Shown here one piece after another: positions 54,137 through 63,053 of a stretch of 64,000 nt of DNA. The stretch's first letter is position 1; every line of letters begins with the position of its first letter. The notes under the pieces were generated by a model. That model searched no databases, was not told the DNA's origin, and saw only the letters and a list, made by a program, of their open reading frames with translations. The DNA is from UBA1573 sp034005165. GTDB lineage: Bacteria; Pseudomonadota; Alphaproteobacteria; Micavibrionales; Micavibrionaceae. A program made the translations under genes and the position numbers. Location of the stretch: NCBI GenBank assembly GCA_034005165.1, contig JAVEVE010000001.1, positions 434,001-498,000 on the forward strand. The letters are read 5' to 3'.

Positions 54137-55195
54137 TCAGATCATCGTTGCAGGATTAAGCGCCTTCCGCCCTTTACGAATTTCGAAATGGAGTTGGGGA
54201 CTATCAACATGTCCGCTAGCTCCGACAGTTCCAAGAGTCTGGCCACGTTTCAAGACATCCCCTTTTTTCGCCAACATCTTGTCCAAATGTGCGTAAGCCG
54301 TCACATACCCCCCGCTATGACGGACAAGAACCAGATTGCCATAGCCGTCAATTTCACTCCCCGAATAGACAACTGTACCGTTCTCCGCCGCCCTGACAGC
54401 AGTACCTTTCGGGGCTTTGATATTGATACCGTCATTATGAAGCCCGTCTTTCTTCGGCCCATACGACGAAATAACTTTTCCTGAAACGGGACGTAAAAAC
54501 CCCGAGCCGCTACTTGGAGGTGGCTGCGTACTTGCCAGTACTTTTGGCATGGAAGATGGCGGCGGGGTTGATGATGACGATGAAGATAATGTTGAGACTG
54601 GAGGCTGTGAAACGCTGGGCTGCCCCGCTCCTTTACCCATAACAGAAGATGCTTGAGGTTTTTGTGAGGCAATTTTCTGCGTTGGTAAAGCTTCGGATTG
54701 CACTTTATCAACCTTAGCCGTTTGTCCGAAAACTGGAACGGGAGCTGACTTTGCAATCGCAACAGCCCTCTCGGGGCGCAATCCCGGGATTCTGATACTC
54801 TGACCTGTAGAAATTGTATAAGGGCTACGCAACCTGTTCAAAGTCGCAAGCTCCGTTGTCGTAGTATCGAAAATACGCGACACACGATAAAGCGTATCAC
54901 CGCCTTGAACAGTATAGGTCCGCGGTTTTGGAATTCGGACACGCGTTCCGGCTTTGACATTATAAGGCGGGAGTAAATTATTGAGATCCAGCAAGTCACG
55001 CAGCTCAACACGATAGGATTGCGCGATGCCATACAAAGTCTCACCGGACTGTATTGTATGCACACCAAAATCTTTGCTGTGAGCAGCTTCCCCGTATTGA
55101 TGAACAGCAACACCGCCCCCCGACTGAGCACAAGACGATACCACGATCAAGGAAACCGCCAGAAGTAAACCTGTCTTGACTTTCTCCCCCGCCAT
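54137..55195 (-). CDS. NlpD/EnvC-like LysM + degenerate LytM lipoprotein
   Basis: A 352-residue lipoprotein. The signal ends in a lipobox VVSSC (Cys about 22). Two LysM domains follow (HTIQSGETLYGIAQSY and YTVQGGDTLYRVSRIF, about residues 46-90 and 95-140), then a Pro/Ser-rich linker and a C-terminal M23 LytM domain. The zinc-site motif reads LHNDGINIKAP instead of HxGxD, and the HxH motif reads PQLHFEI, so two ligands are replaced and peptidase activity is unlikely. Like NlpD and EnvC it should activate a peptidoglycan amidase at division. pcm and surE lie upstream in the usual order. Confidence 0.9.
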   Translation of the reverse strand: MAGEKVKTGLLLAVSLIVVSSCAQSGGGVAVHQYGEAAHSKDFGVHTIQSGETLYGIAQSYRVELRDLLDLNNLLPPYNVKAGTRVRIPKPRTYTVQGGDTLYRVSRIFDTTTTELATLNRLRSPYTISTGQSIRIPGLRPERAVAIAKSAPVPVFGQTAKVDKVQSEALPTQKIASQKPQASSVMGKGAGQPSVSQPPVSTLSSSSSSTPPPSSMPKVLASTQPPPSSGSGFLRPVSGKVISSYGPKKDGLHNDGINIKAPKGTAVRAAENGTVVYSGSEIDGYGNLVLVRHSGGYVTAYAHLDKMLAKKGDVLKRGQTLGTVGASGHVDSPQLHFEIRKGRKALNPATMI

Positions 55196-55891
55196 CTATG
55201 CCGTCAACTCCTCCAGATCCTCTTGCGTATAGGAATTGTTCCGTGGAACATCAGGTAATAATGGCACAAATCGCACCGGTAATAAATTCTGAACTCCGAA
55301 AACTTCTTCAGATTCTTTTTTATAAAGTTTCAGATTTTGGGTTTGCCCCTGCGCTCCTACAGGGATAATCATCATCCCGCCGACCTTGAGCTGCGCCAGC
55401 AATGCAACAGGAGGTTCTCCCTCACAAGATGCCGTCACGATAATACGGTCAAATGTCTGCCCGCCTTGCTGGGTGGCTGGCCATCCCTTCATACCATCAG
55501 CGGCCAGTGTTGTGATATTACGTATCTTCAACTCGTTAAAGCGCTGCTCCGCAATTTCCAACAATGGCTTATGACGTTCGATTGTATAGACACGGCGAGC
55601 AAGCTGGGCGAGAACAGCAGCCTGATACCCTGACCCGGTTCCGATCTCAAGAACAGTATGTGTTTTTTCAACCTGCAACTTATCCGTCATATAGGCAACG
55701 ATATAGGGTTGGGAAATTGTCTGTCCTAACCCGATAGGAACGGCCTGATCCTCATATGCATGATCCTGAAAATGCGGGGGAATAAAGAAATCGCGAGGGG
55801 TCCGCTCCATTGCACTGAGCACCTCAGTGTTGGTAATGCCTGCTTGGCGCAAGCCGATAATCAATCGGATAATCGAAGCATCAGGCGTCAT
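55196..55891 (-). CDS. pcm: Protein-L-isoaspartate O-methyltransferase
   Basis: A 231-residue SAM-dependent methyltransferase that repairs isoaspartyl residues. The N-terminal FIPPHFQDHAYEDQAVPIG, the GQTISQPYIVAYM substrate loop and LEIGTGSGYQAAVLAQL SAM-binding motif are clear. It lies 4 bp after surE and ends one base before the lipoprotein gene starts. Confidence 0.96.
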   Translation of the reverse strand: MTPDASIIRLIIGLRQAGITNTEVLSAMERTPRDFFIPPHFQDHAYEDQAVPIGLGQTISQPYIVAYMTDKLQVEKTHTVLEIGTGSGYQAAVLAQLARRVYTIERHKPLLEIAEQRFNELKIRNITTLAADGMKGWPATQQGGQTFDRIIVTASCEGEPPVALLAQLKVGGMMIIPVGAQGQTQNLKLYKKESEEVFGVQNLLPVRFVPLLPDVPRNNSYTQEDLEELTA

Positions 55892-55895
55892 GGGC

Positions 55896-56690
55896 TTATT
55901 CGCCCCCCAGCATTTTATTCAAACTGGTATGACAGGTCCAATTGGTTAAAACAGGAGAAATCGAAATATCTCCGCGTGAGAGAACATCCAGGTCATTCTC
56001 GGCAGAGTCGGCAATTTCAGGCGAATAATCCCGACGGAACTGCGTCATGACACGCATTTTTGTCGGCTCGTTATGATCGACCTTAATTCGTTCGACAATT
56101 GTCTGATGACGCAATGGAACCCAGTGAATTTTTGAGCCACCTTTGGCAGCCACATGGGGAAAATTTACATTCATCACAGCATGGTCAGGCCATTCTTTGG
56201 CGAATATTTCCAAACACACTTGATTCATCATCTCCTTGGCGACATCAAAACTGATCTGACGTTCTTCACCGTATAATTGGCTAAATGCAATTGCAGGAAT
56301 ATGATGAAGCCCGGCTTCAAACGCCGCTCCGAAAGTTCCGGAATACGTAATAGCATGTCCCGCATTCTGCCCATGATTAATTCCCGAGATCACCAGATCA
56401 GGCCACGCATCTTTCATCGCATGATGAAGACCGAAAATTACACAATCAGTCGGTGTCCCTCCAATCGCATATCGCCCTTCTCCGCGCTGCTCGACATCAA
56501 AATGCTGGTGAAGCGTAATAGATCGCGCTTTGCCGGAATGCTCATGCATCGGGGCACATACGACAACTTCGGCAAACTTCTTGCGCGCATAATCTTCAAG
56601 TACGGCAAACCCTTCGGCATCAATCCCATCATCATTCACGAGCAAAACTCGAAATGACGAAGGATGTTTATCTCTGAGTGAACCGAACAT
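55896..56690 (-). CDS. surE: 5'-nucleotidase SurE
   Basis: A 264-residue survival protein SurE, a metal-dependent nucleoside monophosphatase. LLVNDDGIDAEGF at about 16-28 carries the two Asp metal ligands; APMHEHSGKARSIT, GTPTDCVIFG and SGINHGQNAG follow in the family order. An N-terminal extension of about 14 residues precedes the usual start. Located between serS (5 bp upstream) and pcm, as in many proteobacteria. Confidence 0.96.
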   Translation of the reverse strand: MFGSLRDKHPSSFRVLLVNDDGIDAEGFAVLEDYARKKFAEVVVCAPMHEHSGKARSITLHQHFDVEQRGEGRYAIGGTPTDCVIFGLHHAMKDAWPDLVISGINHGQNAGHAITYSGTFGAAFEAGLHHIPAIAFSQLYGEERQISFDVAKEMMNQVCLEIFAKEWPDHAVMNVNFPHVAAKGGSKIHWVPLRHQTIVERIKVDHNEPTKMRVMTQFRRDYSPEIADSAENDLDVLSRGDISISPVLTNWTCHTSLNKMLGGE

Positions 56691-56695
56691 AAAAA

Positions 56696-57976
56696 CTAAG
56701 CTCCTTTAACGATTTTCTCGATACCGCCCATATATGGCTTAAGAGCATTCGGCACAAATATTCCGCCGTCCTGAGGGTCATAGTAATTTTCCATGACAGC
56801 CACCAGCGCACGCCCGACCGCAACGCCTGATCCGTTCAAAGTATGAACAAATTCGGTGTCTTTTGCGCCTGCGCGTTTGAAACGGGTTTTCATACGGCGG
56901 GATTGAATATCTCCGCAGTTGGAACAGCTCGAGATTTCGCGATATTTATTTTGGGACGGAACCCAAACTTCCAGATCATAAGTTTTACGAGACGCAAAAC
57001 CGATATCCCCGCCGCACAGAACAATCGTGCGGAACGGCAATTCGAGTTTTTTGAGAATATTCTCGGCACATCCTGTCATACGCTGATGCTCGGCTTCTGA
57101 ATCCTCAGGCTTCACGATGCTTACCATTTCCACCTTATAGAATTGGTGCTGGCGGATCATCCCGCGCGTATCCTTACCCGCAGACCCTGCTTCCTTGCGG
57201 AAACACGGCGTATAAGCACACACACGGATCGGGAAATCACCCTCTTCCAAAATTTCTTCGCGCACCATGTTGGTCAAGACGACTTCAGCAGTCGGAATGA
57301 GCCAACGCCCGTCAGTCGTTCCGAACTGGTCATCACGAAACTTCGGCAATTGGGTCGTTCCGTACATTACATCATCATTTACCAACAACGGAGGATTGAT
57401 CTCGGTATAGCCATGCTCGCTTGTATGCGTATCAAGCATAAACTGGGCCAATGCACGCTCGAGACGCGCAATACCAGCTTTCTCGATTACAAAACGAGTT
57501 CCCGCAACCTTTGCAGCTGTTTCGAAATCAAGCATCCCCAGCGCTTCACCAATTTCAACATGGTCAGGAACAGATGCATTTGGATTCTTAGGCTCTCCGT
57601 GACGACGCACTTCAACGTTATCATCTTCACTCGCCCCGTCCGGCGTATCATCCGCCAACAAGTTCGGAATAGACGACAACAGATCAGTCAGCTCCTCGGC
57701 AACTTTGCGCTCTTGCTCTTCCAAAGACACCATTTTGTCTTTTATCGCCGCAACTTCATCCATCAAGCCTTGCGCATCGCCACCTTTGGACTTTACGGTA
57801 CCGATTTCCTTGGACGCTTCGTTACGGCGCGACTGCAAAGCCTGCAATTCAGTCTGTAATGACCTCCGAGACTCATCCAATGCCAAAATCGCAGGCGTTT
57901 GTGGAGACAGACCACGGCGTGCCCAGTTTTTGTCGTAATATTCCGGATTATCGCGTAAAGCTTTCAAATCGTGCAT
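56696..57976 (-). CDS. serS: Seryl-tRNA synthetase
   Basis: A 426-residue class II synthetase. The N-terminal long coiled-coil arm (about 30-110) that grips the tRNA-Ser variable arm is visible. Motif 2 is in FRKEAGSAGKDTRGMIRQHQF and motif 3 in NGSGVAVGRALVAVMENY. First gene of the serS-surE-pcm-lipoprotein operon; spacing to surE is 5 bp. Confidence 0.97.
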   Translation of the reverse strand: MHDLKALRDNPEYYDKNWARRGLSPQTPAILALDESRRSLQTELQALQSRRNEASKEIGTVKSKGGDAQGLMDEVAAIKDKMVSLEEQERKVAEELTDLLSSIPNLLADDTPDGASEDDNVEVRRHGEPKNPNASVPDHVEIGEALGMLDFETAAKVAGTRFVIEKAGIARLERALAQFMLDTHTSEHGYTEINPPLLVNDDVMYGTTQLPKFRDDQFGTTDGRWLIPTAEVVLTNMVREEILEEGDFPIRVCAYTPCFRKEAGSAGKDTRGMIRQHQFYKVEMVSIVKPEDSEAEHQRMTGCAENILKKLELPFRTIVLCGGDIGFASRKTYDLEVWVPSQNKYREISSCSNCGDIQSRRMKTRFKRAGAKDTEFVHTLNGSGVAVGRALVAVMENYYDPQDGGIFVPNALKPYMGGIEKIVKGA

Positions 57977-58072
57977 AAGTTTGTATCCTGTAATGTAATT
58001 TATCGGCGCACAGCTTATATAAAATAATAGGGCAAAACAAGCGGAACGCCGTCAAAGATCAAAAAGACACAC

Positions 58073-58957
58073 ATGAGCCAATCGACACACACTCTGGAAA
58101 ACATATTGGAACTGATGAAACCCGATCAGACGACAACGCCTCTTGTGCTGGATTCGCCGCACTCGGGAACGCTCTACCCAGAAGACTTTGCCTTTTCATG
58201 CCCGCTCGAAACCTTGCGGGCTTTTGAAGATCAATTTGTCGACGAACTATTTGAAGACGCAGCGTCTCAAAACAATGTTCCGTTTTTGAAGGCCCTGTTT
58301 CCCAGAACCTACATAGACGTTAACCGCGCCGAACATGACATCCCGCCTCACTTGATTGACGGACACTGGCCGCACCCGACAAACCCCAGCGCACGCGCAG
58401 ATGCAGGTCACGGCCTCATCCGCGAAACCGTCGGAACACACAAACTCAAACTCTACACCCGCAAACTCTCGGTCGCAGAAATCGAGCGGCGCATAACCCA
58501 CTATTACCGCCCCTACCACACAACTTTGAAAGACACACTCGACCGCACCCATAACAAAATGGGATTTTATTTACACATCAACTGTCATTCGATGACCTCT
58601 GCGATGATTGCCCCTTTCCACCCTACACAAATACCCGACTTTATTATCGGTGACATGGACGGAACCAGTTGTGGTATTGCCTTTCGCCGCACGCTTCAAA
58701 TGACCCTCATAAAAATGGGCTACCACGTTGCGGTCAATATTCCCTATAAAGGCGTTGAAATTGTCAGGCGCTATGGTGATCCAGCCAGAGGTCGCCACAG
58801 CCTCCAGCTCGAAATGAATAAGTCGCTTTATCTGGATAGCGATAACAAAAAAATAGAAAAGAAATTCAACAAATTAAAAAGCGATCTTGAGAATTTGGTT
58901 GGAGAAATGCGAGACGCCCTAACCACCCACATCACACCAATGGCAGCGGATGAGTAA
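58073..58957 (+). CDS. N-formylglutamate amidohydrolase
   Basis: A 294-residue FGase-family hydrolase that splits N-formylglutamate or related amides, in histidine catabolism or peptide turnover. LVLDSPHSGTLYPEDF near residue 24 carries the zinc His, and INCHSMTS the second metal-site block; RYGDPARGRHSLQLEMN is also typical. No other hut gene is nearby. Its last 26 bp overlap the convergent lipB gene. Confidence 0.88.
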   Translation: MSQSTHTLENILELMKPDQTTTPLVLDSPHSGTLYPEDFAFSCPLETLRAFEDQFVDELFEDAASQNNVPFLKALFPRTYIDVNRAEHDIPPHLIDGHWPHPTNPSARADAGHGLIRETVGTHKLKLYTRKLSVAEIERRITHYYRPYHTTLKDTLDRTHNKMGFYLHINCHSMTSAMIAPFHPTQIPDFIIGDMDGTSCGIAFRRTLQMTLIKMGYHVAVNIPYKGVEIVRRYGDPARGRHSLQLEMNKSLYLDSDNKKIEKKFNKLKSDLENLVGEMRDALTTHITPMAADE

Positions 58958-59573
58958 ACACCGTATCGAAATTATTTTTAAGGGCAGAATCAATATCTTG
59001 AATTGAAACATTGAGCCCAAGTTGCGCCAGAGATGTGACACCAAATTCACGTATGCCGCATGGAACAATCCCGTTAAAATGCGAGAGATCAGGATCAACA
59101 TTGATCGAAACACCGTGAAACGTAACCCAATGCCTGACCCGAACTCCGAGTGCCGCGATCTTGGCCTCTCCCCCGCTTCCTAAATCAACCCAGATCCCGA
59201 CACGCCCGGCGCGCCGCTCACCATGCACATCAAATTCGGCAAGCGCGCGAATAACCCACTCCTCTAATTGCCAAACATATTTTTTTATATCAGGGGTTTG
59301 TTGGCGTTTTTTAAGATCTTGAATCATGTAGCCAATACGCTGCCCCGGCCCATGATAGGTGTATTGTCCACCGCGCCCAGTGTCATAGACTGGAAATCTT
59401 GGATTAAGCAAATCCACTGCCTTGGCACTTGTCCCTGCCGTATAAAGCGGTGGATGCTCCAAAAGCCAAACGGCTTCGTCAGCAGCACCAGAGCGCACAT
59501 CGGCAACGCGCTGCTCCATCCACGAAACAGCGTCGACATACTCAACAGGTTTATCAGAAATAATCCAATCCAT
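58932..59573 (-). CDS. lipB: Octanoyl-(ACP) transferase LipB
   Basis: A 213-residue enzyme that moves octanoate from ACP to lipoyl domains. GRGGQYTYHGPGQRIGY at about 66-82, the catalytic Lys in AKIAALGVRV and the catalytic Cys in IVPCGIREFG are all present. The 3' end overlaps the FGase gene. Followed upstream by the aspartoacylase-like gene, 18 bp apart on the same strand. Confidence 0.96.
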   Translation of the reverse strand: MDWIISDKPVEYVDAVSWMEQRVADVRSGAADEAVWLLEHPPLYTAGTSAKAVDLLNPRFPVYDTGRGGQYTYHGPGQRIGYMIQDLKKRQQTPDIKKYVWQLEEWVIRALAEFDVHGERRAGRVGIWVDLGSGGEAKIAALGVRVRHWVTFHGVSINVDPDLSHFNGIVPCGIREFGVTSLAQLGLNVSIQDIDSALKNNFDTVFTHPLPLV

Positions 59574-59591
59574 AGAGGCGGATACTAGACC

Positions 59592-60443
59592 TTAAGCAGC
59601 CTCTTGAACACCGAAATAATAGAAATCATCGCCTGCCTGCGCCTGCTCGAATGGAATAAGGATAACACCGTCTCGTTCTGCGGCAACGACCTCTCCGTTT
59701 CCGCGCGTATAAATCCCCTCACCCTTGGCAACCGACTCCATATGCACCCAACTTTTGGTGAAGCGATCCCCGTCTTCGAACATGACCCGATCTGTAAACT
59801 TCAAATATCGTGGGCGCGATTGCACTTCCTCGATCCCGGAAATCATCCCGAGAAACCTCAAAGCCTGCCACATAGCCCTCTCTGCAACCCCGATAGCTTC
59901 AGGATCATTATGATATCCGGCTTCAAGAGTAATACCGACTTTCCCCATACGATTAGCATAAGCCTCGGTACTGAAATCCTCGCCGGGATAAACTTGCTCC
60001 CAATCCAGAATAATCGTATCAACACCCAACGCCTTGGCAAATTCCATGGATCTCGGCTTGGACCGATCCGCAAAGGAAAATGCGGGGTCACCGGCACTAT
60101 GTGTGGAATGGATATCAAGCAGATAATCGCACTCGCCGATCAACTCTTCCAATTGACCGACAAGAGCCGCCTCATACCCATCGCGGCGAGGCCCGCCGAA
60201 CAGGCGATTGAGATTGACATCCACGTAGCGCTTGTTTTCGTCATGCGCGCGCTGATTACAAATCGGTACAACAATCAATTGACCGCAATCCAAAACCAGC
60301 CCCCCACCTGATAATTTTTCAACCAACGGCAGTAAAACTCTTGGCCCGGCGACTTCATTGCCGTGAATGGCGCCAAAAAGCAACAAAGTCGGCCCTTCAG
60401 CCTTTCCTTGAAACCGGAAAACCTCTATCGGATAAACACCCAT
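59592..60443 (-). CDS. Succinylglutamate desuccinylase/aspartoacylase-family protein
   Basis: A 283-residue M14-like zinc carboxypeptidase fold protein. LLFGAIHGNEVAGPRVLLPL carries the HxxE ligands near residue 27 and YLLDIHSTHSAGDP the third His. An Arg in NLNRLFGG and the later Glu in ITLEAGYHN complete the site. The substrate could be an N-acyl amino acid. It lies between lipB and a GNAT gene, all three transcribed leftward with short gaps. Confidence 0.85.
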   Translation of the reverse strand: MGVYPIEVFRFQGKAEGPTLLLFGAIHGNEVAGPRVLLPLVEKLSGGGLVLDCGQLIVVPICNQRAHDENKRYVDVNLNRLFGGPRRDGYEAALVGQLEELIGECDYLLDIHSTHSAGDPAFSFADRSKPRSMEFAKALGVDTIILDWEQVYPGEDFSTEAYANRMGKVGITLEAGYHNDPEAIGVAERAMWQALRFLGMISGIEEVQSRPRYLKFTDRVMFEDGDRFTKSWVHMESVAKGEGIYTRGNGEVVAAERDGVILIPFEQAQAGDDFYYFGVQEAA

Positions 60444-60469
60444 AACAACATTCCTTATATAAAGTCGCC

Positions 60470-61228
60470 CTATAAGCGAGCCAGAACCAAACCGCCCGTA
60501 TAGCGGCCATCTGCATCCCGATGGGGCTGATACCCGACAAAGCCGTCATCAAACAAGCTTTTCATCTCTTCCAGAGGACGTGGCGGAATAATAATAGCCT
60601 GATCTGCCGCCTTTTGGAAGTGGTGACGCATATTCAATTGCCTCATAGACCGATGCGCAAAGAAGGTATTACTTCCGTCAGCAGGATCAAAACCACATCC
60701 GACAATCTGGTATCCGGCTTTCAGGAATTGAGACCAACTTCGGATATTGTCATCGGTAATTAAAGCCAGCATATGCCGCCGCCCATTCATCCATGCAACA
60801 GAATCGGCCTTACGTAAAAGCTCTATCATAAGAGCCTTACACCGATAAGCGGGATGAGTTACAACCGAACACACAGTCGCTACCCTGTGAGGGGAATCCG
60901 GCAATTCCATATCCAGCATATCGGCTTCATCTTCCTTTTGGGGAAACAACACAACAGCCTGCGCAATCAAACGGTTATCCCGCTCGACACTCACAACGCG
61001 ACAGTCAGGCTTTTCAAGAAGGTCTTCCCACTCCTCAAGGCTGCGGACATGCAAAACGTCTTGATCTGGACCCAACTCGTCCAGAACGGCTTGTTGTAAC
61101 TCGAAATGACGTACAGCTTGAGTCTGCGTCTGGGGCAACGACAAAAATGGCATCCCGAACCACCCCGCTGGAAACGGCAAAGCTACGGCGTCACCGAACA
61201 TCAATCGAAGGACAAGTGGATGGAACAT
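60470..61228 (-). CDS. GNAT-family N-acetyltransferase-like protein
   Basis: A 252-residue protein. The middle part has VATVCSVVTHPAYRCKALMI, the beta-4/alpha-3 acetyl-CoA binding region of GNAT folds (V-x-T-x-P-x-x-R), followed by SWSQFLKAGYQIVG. A pair of His-rich stretches (MRHHFQK) lies near the C-terminus. N-terminal 60 residues are atypical. Substrate unknown. First gene of the leftward GNAT, acylase, lipB set. Confidence 0.7.
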   Translation of the reverse strand: MFHPLVLRLMFGDAVALPFPAGWFGMPFLSLPQTQTQAVRHFELQQAVLDELGPDQDVLHVRSLEEWEDLLEKPDCRVVSVERDNRLIAQAVVLFPQKEDEADMLDMELPDSPHRVATVCSVVTHPAYRCKALMIELLRKADSVAWMNGRRHMLALITDDNIRSWSQFLKAGYQIVGCGFDPADGSNTFFAHRSMRQLNMRHHFQKAADQAIIIPPRPLEEMKSLFDDGFVGYQPHRDADGRYTGGLVLARL

Positions 61229-61430
61229 ATCTTAAGTATCTCTTGAAAAAACAACCCTGAAAATTACTTGCGACTATTAGTCACAAATAAGGTGACTCGG
61301 GCAAGAAAAATACTTCCTGCAACGCAACAGAATCAATGAGTTAGCGTGCGCCGCACAAATGAACAGCAAACAAACAGCTTTCCGCTTGCAACTCTCGCGC
61401 TGATTTGATAGAACCTGCCCACCCCAATTC

Positions 61431-61517
61431 GCGGCCATGGCGGAATTGGTAGACGCGCAACGTTGAGGTCGTTGTGGGCATTAGCCCGTGGAAGTTCGAG
61501 TCTTCTTGGCCGCACCA
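61431..61517 (+). tRNA. tRNA-Leu (anticodon GAG)
   Basis: An 87-nt class II tRNA with encoded CCA. Acceptor GCGGCCA pairs with TGGCCGC, the anticodon stem CAACG/CGTTG encloses loop TTGAGGT (anticodon GAG), and a long variable arm follows. The T arm reads AAGTTCGAGTCTT. Confidence 0.97.
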
Positions 61518-61547
61518 TCTCTTAGATAGTGAGAGATTGAAAGCAAC

Positions 61548-62291
61548 ATGCGCTTAAACGTATTTCTTCAAAGAGCAGGTATCGGCAGCAGACGCGAAGC
61601 AGAGCGAATCGTGGCGGACGGTCGTGTGACCGTCAACGGTCAAACTGCAACCGCCACAACGCCAGTTGAGGACGGCGACAAAGTCAAAGTTGACGGTAAG
61701 CCGATAGCTATTGACGCAGCCCCATTACCGCGCTTGTTTATGCTCTATAAACCGCTCGATTATCTGGTAACAAACGCTGATAACGAAGGCCGCAAGACAG
61801 TATTTGAACTCCCTGCCCTGAATAAAAAAGGCCTACCGCGTCTGATGAATGTCGGACGTCTGGACGTGAACTCCGAAGGACTTCTATTGTTTTCCAGTGA
61901 CGGACCACTGGCCCAAGCCATGATGTCACCTGAAATTGGGCTGGAAAGAACCTATCGTATTCGCATCCACGGACGTCTGAAACCATACCAGATCGAGCAC
62001 CTCGGCAAAGGTGTTGTCTCGAACGGCATTCGTTACCGCGGCGCTCAAGTCGAGGAGGAAAAAGAACCAACAGGACGGAACACGTGGTATAAAATTGTCC
62101 TGACCGAAGGCAAAAACCGTGAGATCAGAAGGCTGATGGAACATTTCGGCTGTGTGGTAAACCGTCTAATCCGCCAAAGCTACGGACCGTTTAACCTCGG
62201 GGACATGAAACAAGGCGATATGCGCGAGATTCCACCGCACAAAGTAGAGGCCCTGATCGAAGACCTAAAAAAACGCGGCGCGAAACTCTAA
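61548..62291 (+). CDS. rluB: 23S rRNA pseudouridine synthase, RluB/RsuA type
   Basis: A 247-residue enzyme with an N-terminal S4 RNA-binding domain (about 1-60, with GSRREAERIVADGRVTVNG) and a catalytic domain in which NVGRLDVNSEGLLLFSSDG holds the active-site Asp. The LTEGKNREIRRLMEHFG stretch is diagnostic of the RsuA/RluB/E/F group; the size and text favour RluB. It lies 30 bp after tRNA-Leu on the same strand. Confidence 0.92.
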   Translation: MRLNVFLQRAGIGSRREAERIVADGRVTVNGQTATATTPVEDGDKVKVDGKPIAIDAAPLPRLFMLYKPLDYLVTNADNEGRKTVFELPALNKKGLPRLMNVGRLDVNSEGLLLFSSDGPLAQAMMSPEIGLERTYRIRIHGRLKPYQIEHLGKGVVSNGIRYRGAQVEEEKEPTGRNTWYKIVLTEGKNREIRRLMEHFGCVVNRLIRQSYGPFNLGDMKQGDMREIPPHKVEALIEDLKKRGAKL

Positions 62292-62331
62292 TTTTATTGA
62301 TAGATTTTTCAATTTTCCTTAAATCGTCTTC

Positions 62332-62847
62332 ATGGAAACAATTCAAAGCTTCGCATCGGCAGTACGGGTTGCTGAACCTGAAACCGACAGGGTCTTTACA
62401 TTTATTGTCGATAAAAGAACGGGATTGTGTCTGGCGCAGCTCCGCAGCGATGACGGTACCTGGAGTCTAACAGGTGGATTGGTTGATCCGGGTGAAACAC
62501 CACAAGAAGCATTGCTGCGTGAATGCTTTGAAGAAATAGGATTCATTCCTTCCGATATAAAAGAGATTTACGGATCAGTTGTAAAAAATGATCGTGGAGA
62601 AGATAAATATTGCCGGATTTTTCTGGCGACCATCGAGGATGCAAAAACCCTGACCTTCTCTCCCTGCCCTATAGAAGTCACGGAATTGCGTTGGGTTCCT
62701 CATACTGATTGGCCGGAGCCACCTCACCCAGAGATGCTCAAACTTTTAAAAAACCGGAAAATTATTTCCTATTTGAGGCCCTACACCCTCTCCTCACATA
62801 TTACTCTCGGCTCTTCAGCCTCTGGACTATCCAGTCGACATCCATAA
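62332..62847 (+). CDS. Nudix hydrolase
   Basis: A 171-residue Nudix protein. The Nudix box GGLVDPGETPQEALLRECFEEIGF runs from about residue 46 with the Glu metal ligands in place. The C-terminus ends in a Ser-rich tail without conservation. The substrate is a nucleoside diphosphate derivative of unknown kind. It follows the pseudouridine synthase gene by 40 bp and is probably cotranscribed. Confidence 0.85.
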   Translation: METIQSFASAVRVAEPETDRVFTFIVDKRTGLCLAQLRSDDGTWSLTGGLVDPGETPQEALLRECFEEIGFIPSDIKEIYGSVVKNDRGEDKYCRIFLATIEDAKTLTFSPCPIEVTELRWVPHTDWPEPPHPEMLKLLKNRKIISYLRPYTLSSHITLGSSASGLSSRHP

Positions 62848-63053
62848 ATATGAAAAATAACATGGATATACGCGCCATCAAACCATAACCAGATACATAG
62901 TCAGAAAATTCCAAATAAAGAAGCCTCCCCGTAATTATAAAGACTTGCTGCACAACACCATATCCTCCCCTTGAAAAGAGGAAGCAAATCTGGTCTGTTA
63001 GCGCGAATTATCAAATCAAAACCAATACAAGATTCTATCAGCAAGGAAACACG

